A stretch of 18,909 nucleotides of DNA from SIG672 sp045657105 (GTDB lineage: Bacteria > Bacillota > Clostridia > Oscillospirales > CAG-272), in contig JAZOSN010000007.1 in assembly GCA_045657105.1 (NCBI GenBank), forward strand, positions 1 to 18,909. Direction: 5' to 3'. A program made the position numbers and the translations under genes. The notes beneath the pieces are model-generated. The model had not been told where the DNA came from. It searched no databases and worked only from the letters and a program-made list of their open reading frames with translations. Positions 15,054 through 18,909 of this stretch are shown here, piece after piece; position 1 is the first letter of the stretch; each line of letters begins with the position of its first letter.

Positions 15054-15091
15054 GAGCCGTTTGCCGTATTGACAAACGGCTCGTTTTGTTG
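15054..15091 (+). terminator. Terminator-like hairpin after the lexA unit, overlapping the rny promoter
   Basis: A perfect 10-bp inverted repeat, GAGCCGTTTG (15054-15063) / CAAACGGCTC (15073-15082), with a nine-base loop and followed by GTTTTGTTG. It fits a Rho-independent terminator for the gene ending at 15007. Its loop and 3' arm contain the -35 TTGACA (15069-15074) of the next promoter. Confidence 0.7.
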
Positions 15092-15097
15092 TAAAAT
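15069..15097 (+). promoter_or_regulatory. rny promoter
   Basis: TTGACA (15069-15074), exactly 17 bases, then TAAAAT (15092-15097). The leader to the ATG at 15169 is about 65 bases and contains AAGGAGG (15155-15161). Confidence 0.85.
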
Positions 15098-15168
15098 ATA
15101 TGTGTTCGTAAATACTTGATGCAGTATTATCTGAGAGAAAATAAAAAACACAGCAAGGAGGTGCAAGA

Positions 15169-16710
15169 ATGGAAGATTGGATTTGGATTTTGGTTGCCGT
15201 TGCAGCTCTGGCAGTCGGTCTGCTCGTGGGCGTTCTGGTTCGCAAAAAGTTTGCGGAAGCGAAGATAGGCTCTGCTATGCAGGAGGCTAAAAGACTCGTC
15301 GAAGAGGGCGTAAAGGTTGCCGAAACCAAAAAGAAAGAAGCTTTGATAGAAGCCAAAGAAGAGATAATGCGTTCAAACAAAGAATTTGAGCGTGAGATCA
15401 AGGAAAGAAGAAGCGAGATTTCAAGGCTCGAACGCAGATGCGCGTCGAGAGAAGAAGCGCTTGACAAAAAGCTTGAAAATATCGAACGTAAGGAAGAAAC
15501 CCTTGATAAAAAGATCAAGGAAAATAACGAGCTTACGGGCAAGATCGAGCAGCTCAGACTTAAAGCACTTGAAAGACTCGAAGCAATTTCCGGTTATACG
15601 GTAGAAGAAGCAAAGCAGGAGATCATTTCTCAGATCGAGGAAGAGGCTAAGCATTCGGCAGCGCTCAGACTCGTGGAGATAGAGGAAAGACTCAAAGAGA
15701 TCGCAGACGATAAGGCGAAGAACATAATCTCGCTTGCTATCGCAAAATGCGCGTCCGATCAGGTAGCCGAGGCTACAATATCGGTAGTTCCTCTTCCCAA
15801 TGACGAAATGAAGGGCCGAATTATCGGTCGTGAGGGTAGAAATATCAGAGCGATAGAAACTCTGACCGGCGTTGATCTTATAATAGACGATACGCCTGAG
15901 GCTATCACGCTTTCGGGATTTGATCCCGTAAGACGCGAGGTGGCAAGACTTACTCTCGAAAAGCTTATTTCAGACGGACGAATCCACCCCACAAGGATAG
16001 AGGAGCTCGTCGAAAAATCCAAAAAAGAGGTCGAAGCCAGCATCAAGCAGGCAGGTGAACGTGCAACGTTCGATACGGGTATTCACGGAATACACGCAGA
16101 TCTCGTAAAAATTCTCGGACGACTCAAATACAGAACAAGTTACGGACAGAACGTGCTTATGCACTCGATAGAGGTGTCGCTCCTCTCGGGAGTTATGGCA
16201 GACGAGCTTGGAGTTGACAGCACCGTGGCTAAACGCGCGGGACTTCTCCACGACATCGGTAAGGCTATGACACACGAAACCGAGGGATCACACGTTCAGA
16301 TAGGCGTAGAACTCGCTAAGAAGTTCAAAGAAAGCGAAGAGATCATTCACGCGATCGAAGCGCACCACGGCGACGTAGAATCTCATTCGGTAATCGCGTT
16401 CATCGTTCAGGCGGCAGACGCTATTTCGGCGGCTCGTCCGGGCGCGCGCAGAGAGAACGTTGAGAATTACATCAAGCGTCTTCAAAAGATGGAGGAGCTT
16501 GCAGAGAGCGTTCCCGGCGTAGAAAAATCGTTCGCTATTCAGGCGGGCAGAGAGATCCGCATAATGGTTAAGCCCGAGATGATTTCCGATACCGATATGG
16601 TCCTCGTAGCAAGAGAAATTGCAAAGAAGATCGAGGCGGAGCTTAAATATCCGGGACAGATCAAGGTCAACGTAGTTCGCGAAAGCCGCGCAGTTGACTA
16701 TGCAAAATAA
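15169..16710 (+). CDS. rny: RNase Y, membrane-bound endoribonuclease
   Basis: A 513-residue ribonuclease Y, which starts decay and processing of many mRNAs in Gram-positive bacteria. In order: an N-terminal membrane anchor (WIWILVAVAALAVGLLVGVLV, about 4-24), a long charged coiled coil rich in Glu/Lys/Arg (about 28-190), a KH RNA-binding domain with the loop G220-R-E-G223 in GRIIGREGRNIRAIETLTG, and an HD domain whose metal pair is His361-Asp362 in AGLLHDIGKAMTHE, with a further HAIEAHHGDVE. The C-terminus KVNVVRESRAVDYAK is typical. Length is normal (about 510-520). AAGGAGG with seven bases spacing fixes the start. It is followed by ymdB, as in Bacillus subtilis. Confidence 0.97.
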   Translation: MEDWIWILVAVAALAVGLLVGVLVRKKFAEAKIGSAMQEAKRLVEEGVKVAETKKKEALIEAKEEIMRSNKEFEREIKERRSEISRLERRCASREEALDKKLENIERKEETLDKKIKENNELTGKIEQLRLKALERLEAISGYTVEEAKQEIISQIEEEAKHSAALRLVEIEERLKEIADDKAKNIISLAIAKCASDQVAEATISVVPLPNDEMKGRIIGREGRNIRAIETLTGVDLIIDDTPEAITLSGFDPVRREVARLTLEKLISDGRIHPTRIEELVEKSKKEVEASIKQAGERATFDTGIHGIHADLVKILGRLKYRTSYGQNVLMHSIEVSLLSGVMADELGVDSTVAKRAGLLHDIGKAMTHETEGSHVQIGVELAKKFKESEEIIHAIEAHHGDVESHSVIAFIVQAADAISAARPGARRENVENYIKRLQKMEELAESVPGVEKSFAIQAGREIRIMVKPEMISDTDMVLVAREIAKKIEAELKYPGQIKVNVVRESRAVDYAK

Positions 16711-16832
16711 GTAAATAACTTAAATGAGCTTAATTAACCACGCGCCAAATGCGCGGATAACATATTATAATATAAAACTCCTTTGAAAAAAAGACGGATA
16801 TTTCCGTATAAGTATATATTTAAATATGTTAA

Positions 16833-16882
16833 AAAGACGGTACCGAGGACCGAAGGTCCGTCGGTGCCGTCTTTGTCTTGTA
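16833..16882 (+). terminator. Hairpin between rny and ymdB, likely terminator or attenuator
   Basis: A long stem, AAAGACGG-T-ACCGA then GGACC, pairing across a GAA loop with GGTCC, a one-base bulge and TCGGTGCCGTCTTT (16833-16851 with 16855-16874), then GTCTTG. It looks like a terminator yet ends about ten bases before the ymdB ribosome binding site. Upstream, 16711-16832 holds a small 5-bp GC hairpin (16741-16755) and a TATAAT (16766-16771) lacking a good -35. Whether ymdB is read through from rny is therefore open. Confidence 0.65.
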
Positions 16883-16895
16883 GAAAGGACGCTTG

Positions 16896-17678
16896 ATGGA
16901 AAATTTCAAAATTCTTTGTCTTGGTGACGTTGTCGGACCGGCGGCGCTCGAAGCACTGAGAAAAAATCTTGCGGCAGTACGTAAAAAGTACGGCGTTTCA
17001 CTCGTTATCGCTAACGGAGAAAACGTATCAGAGGGCAACGGAATTATGCCCGATGACGCCGACGAGCTTTTTTATGCGGGTGTTGACGTTATAACCGGCG
17101 GAAATCATACTTGGCAGAAAAACCGCATTTTTACCTATCTTGACGATAAAAATGAGATAATACGTCCTGCAAATTATCCCCCGTCAAACCCGGGTAAGGG
17201 ATATACCGTCGTTTCCACCGGATATGCAAGAGTGCTCGTTATGAACGTGCTCGGAACGGTGTTTATGGAGAGCCTTGCCTGCCCGTTTGAAACGGTCGAT
17301 AAGATCCTTGAAAAGGAAAAAGGAAACTTTGATATTTCGGTGCTCGATATTCACGCCGAGGCAACTGCCGAGAAAAAGGCGCTCGCCTATTATCTCGACG
17401 GCAGAGTGGACGTGATCGTCGGAACACATACACACGTCACCACCGCGGACGAGCATATACTTCCGAAGGGAAGCGGATATATTACCGATCTCGGTATGTG
17501 CGGTTGTGAGGAGTCTGCGCTCGGAGTCGAGGCACAGATCGTCATAGATAAGCTCAGATATAAAATGCCTGTGCGCTTCAAGCAGGCGAGCGGAGAGGTC
17601 ACTCTTAACGGAACGATCTTTGAATTTGACAAGGATCTCAGAGTCGTTTCGGTAAACAGAATCAGGGAGAGCGTGTAA
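16896..17678 (+). CDS. ymdB: YmdB-family metallophosphoesterase
   Basis: A 260-residue metallophosphoesterase of the YmdB family. Bacillus subtilis YmdB is a di-metal 2',3'-cyclic nucleotide phosphodiesterase that influences biofilm versus motility gene expression. All expected metal ligands are present: Asp11 in CLGDVVG, Glu42-Asn43 in NGENVSEGNGI, Asn70-His71 in GGNHTWQ, His153 in DIHAEATAEK, and His178 and His180 in VGTHTHVTTADEHI. Length is typical (about 260-265). The ATG at 16896 is preferred to the TTG one codon earlier because AAGGA (16885-16889) then has a six-base gap rather than three. It follows rny, the classical order in Bacillota, and is followed after one base by a membrane protein gene. 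Confidence 0.95.
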   Translation: MENFKILCLGDVVGPAALEALRKNLAAVRKKYGVSLVIANGENVSEGNGIMPDDADELFYAGVDVITGGNHTWQKNRIFTYLDDKNEIIRPANYPPSNPGKGYTVVSTGYARVLVMNVLGTVFMESLACPFETVDKILEKEKGNFDISVLDIHAEATAEKKALAYYLDGRVDVIVGTHTHVTTADEHILPKGSGYITDLGMCGCEESALGVEAQIVIDKLRYKMPVRFKQASGEVTLNGTIFEFDKDLRVVSVNRIRESV

Positions 17679-17679
17679 T

Positions 17680-18345
17680 ATGAAGAGCATTTCACACTGC
17701 CTTTCTGTCAAAAACAGAGCAAAGCATCTTCGCACGCTTACGGTTCTTGCTTTCTTTGCACTGACGGTAGAGAAGCTTCTTGCAGGCGAGAATTTTGTTT
17801 ATCAGAACGGACACATCGAGGCGTTCTATACTATAAACGCTCTTGATCTTATATGTGTTCTCGTCTATTTTTCGACCGCCGTTCTGCTTCTTGCACAGGT
17901 GAAGAATAAGGTCTTGCTTCTGCCCGACTCGATGCTTCTTGCAGTAAAAATTCTGCACGTTTCCTATTCGCTCGGAGTGCTTGTGAGCTCGGACCGACTG
18001 TCAAATATCGAGGTGTTTACATATATCGAAAATATCGCGGAAGGACTTTCCTTTGCCGCCTTTCTTGTGATCCTGTTTGCAGGAAAGATGCAGAGAAATG
18101 ATAATAAATTCCATAAGATATATCCAAATATTTGTCTTGCGCTTCTCGTGTTCTGCTTTGCGGTCACGTTCGGATTTGAGATCGGCAAGCTTTTCGTTGC
18201 GGCGAGCGAGCACCTGAGCAGGACTCTCACGCTTATAAATTTTGCTAAAAGCGTGATAAACGAAGCTTTCCTCGACCTTCCGTATTTTATGTTGACACTT
18301 ACGCTCTGCTTCGCGCCGTGCGAGGAAACTCTTTCGCATGCATAA
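17680..18345 (+). CDS. Unknown multi-pass membrane protein downstream of ymdB
   Basis: I do not recognise this 221-residue protein. It seems to have about six membrane helices (near 19-35, 53-73, 82-104, 116-135, 147-168 and 197-213) separated by short loops, with basic residues before the first (KNRAKHLR) and after the fourth (GKMQRNDNKFHK), which suggests that these parts face the cytoplasm. No enzymatic motif is visible. Its ATG is one base after the ymdB stop, so translation is coupled to ymdB, and GGGAGAG (17666-17672) may serve as ribosome binding site. It shares no clear similarity with the membrane protein after lexA beyond hydrophobicity. A role tied to YmdB or RNase Y is only suggested by the gene order. 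Confidence 0.75.
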   Translation: MKSISHCLSVKNRAKHLRTLTVLAFFALTVEKLLAGENFVYQNGHIEAFYTINALDLICVLVYFSTAVLLLAQVKNKVLLLPDSMLLAVKILHVSYSLGVLVSSDRLSNIEVFTYIENIAEGLSFAAFLVILFAGKMQRNDNKFHKIYPNICLALLVFCFAVTFGFEIGKLFVAASEHLSRTLTLINFAKSVINEAFLDLPYFMLTLTLCFAPCEETLSHA

Positions 18346-18376
18346 AGAAAAATAAAGGAACACCTTTCACAAAGCA

Positions 18377-18465
18377 TGTAGGGCGGTGGCTTGCTGCCGC
18401 CGAAAACAAACAATAAAATATAATAAAATATAATAAAGCGGCGGGAGATAAACCCCCGTCCTACA
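18377..18465. repeat. Small palindromic MITE-like repeat
   Basis: An 89-base element bounded by TGTAGGGCGGTGG (from 18377) and, inverted, CCCCCGTCCTACA (to 18465). The two ends form imperfect terminal inverted repeats (TGTAGG-R-CGG-K-GG), and each end can also fold on itself (CGGTGGC-TTGCT-GCCGCCG on the left; GCGGGAG/CCCCCGT on the right). The middle is AT-only-like, with the tandem AATAAAATAT motif. No coding capacity. The form resembles non-autonomous palindromic repeats common in gut clostridia. I see no clear target duplication. Confidence 0.6.
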
Positions 18466-18471
18466 ATAAAG

Positions 18472-18504
18472 GGAGTACGGGCAATTTTGCTCGTACTCCT
18501 TTTC
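18472..18504. terminator. Two-way terminator between convergent genes
   Basis: A 12-bp stem with one G-T pair (GGAGTACGGGCA at 18472-18483, TGCTCGTACTCC at 18488-18499), followed by TTTTCTC on the plus strand and by CTTTATTG on the minus strand. It serves the ymdB-linked membrane gene and the minus-strand epimerase gene. Confidence 0.9.
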
Positions 18505-18507
18505 TCA

Positions 18508-18909
18508 TTATTTCATATATTCCAGAATGCTTCCGCTCTCGTCCATAGACGCCATTATCATATAAAATCTCGGAATGTGGAACGGGCCCTTAAAGATGTT
18601 GCCTTTGAGCGTTGTCGAGGGCGTGTTGTCGTAGTGAAGATAGCCGTACCATTCGCCGTACTCGCGGTCGATAAAGTGCTTTTCGCAGTATTTTTCGAGC
18701 TCCTTATAGGCTTTTTCGTACTTTTCGTCGCCAAAAACCTTGTGAGCAAGTCGAAGCGCAATTATTGCCTCGCACTGCGGCCACCAGAGCTTCATATCCC
18801 ATTCAAGCGCCATGGGCGGCTTCATGCAAACGTCGGTGAATGCGATTATTCCGCCGTGAGAACTGTCAAGTCCGAGCGGGAGAGTCAGGTCGATTATCTT
18901 CTTTGCGCC
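18508..18909 (-). CDS. AGE-family (N-acylglucosamine 2-epimerase-like) protein, 3' end
   Basis: The C-terminal 133 residues of an (alpha/alpha)6-barrel protein of the N-acylglucosamine 2-epimerase family; the reading frame stays open through the right edge of the window. Family hallmarks are KLWWPQCEAIIALRLAH (the WWP-x-x-E block), then a helix pair, DREYGEWYGYLHYD (GEW block), and KGPFHIPRFYMIM near the C-terminus, with the active-site His in PFH-x-x-R. Members isomerise N-acetylglucosamine/N-acetylmannosamine, cellobiose or mannose at C-2, so the exact sugar cannot be told from this fragment. It has no visible partner gene, as its upstream side is outside the window. Confidence 0.85.
   Translation of the reverse strand, partial: GAKKIIDLTLPLGLDSSHGGIIAFTDVCMKPPMALEWDMKLWWPQCEAIIALRLAHKVFGDEKYEKAYKELEKYCEKHFIDREYGEWYGYLHYDNTPSTTLKGNIFKGPFHIPRFYMIMASMDESGSILEYMK

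Noticed and set aside
16893..16895. TTG as start of ymdB
   Set aside because: It would leave only three bases to AAGGA. The ATG directly after it gives a normal gap and the usual N-terminus of the family.
14189..18345. The two unknown membrane proteins as paralogues
   Set aside because: Both have about six helices, but reading them side by side I find no shared motif or matching loop pattern.
18403..18438. Origin-like AT-rich repeat
   Set aside because: The AT-rich centre belongs to the palindromic element, and there are no DnaA boxes or replication genes nearby.

Overview
The window is bacterial chromosomal DNA. It looks like a mid-GC member of the Bacillota, most likely class Clostridia (Oscillospiraceae/Christensenellales-like gut anaerobes). 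The reasons are the rny-ymdB pair, a Bacillus-type LexA, consensus sigma-A promoters, strong AGGAGG ribosome binding sites, a long one-chain PurL, and AAAAGTTTTTG and TGTAGGGCGG intergenic repeats of a kind I associate with these gut clostridia. This assignment is inferred from gene content, not from a marker-gene tree.

Layout. (1) 1-7374, plus strand: the end of a de novo purine operon, purN (3' end), a PurO-type IMP cyclohydrolase, a stand-alone AICAR transformylase, purD and a full-length purL, closed by a strong terminator. The usual bifunctional PurH is absent and its two activities are on separate genes. The transformylase resembles the C-terminal half of animal ATIC more than ordinary bacterial PurH. 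(2) 7510-8988: a lone intracellular GH39 (beta-xylosidase family) gene between two terminators. (3) 9025-11761, minus strand: an operon of ECF sigma factor, membrane anti-sigma-like protein and YfbK-type von Willebrand A lipoprotein, read from a perfect sigma-A promoter (TTGACA-17-TATAAT). (4) 12060-13253: a divergent gene for a CofE-like (F420 gamma-glutamyl ligase family) protein, with its own promoter and terminator. (5) 13354-15091: lexA, with a palindromic LexA-box candidate lying on its -35 element, followed by an unknown polytopic membrane protein probably in the same transcript. (6) 15069-18345: rny (RNase Y), ymdB (metallophosphoesterase) and another unknown membrane protein. (7) 18377-18909: a small palindromic MITE-like repeat, a two-way terminator and the 3' end of an AGE-family epimerase gene on the minus strand.

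The purine genes make up one pathway: GAR synthesis (PurD), formylation (PurN), FGAM synthesis (PurL), AICAR formylation, and ring closure to IMP. The rest is a mosaic of short transcription units for regulation and stress: envelope-signal sigma control, the SOS response, and RNA decay with 2',3'-cyclic nucleotide signalling.

I see no CRISPR array, tRNA, rRNA, transposase or phage gene, and no clearly new multigene defence system. The points most worth following are the split and ATIC-like purine end-steps, the hairpin family in the purH, purD and lexA leaders, the LexA-linked membrane protein, the sigma/anti-sigma/VWA operon, and a CofE-like protein in what is probably an F420-free organism.
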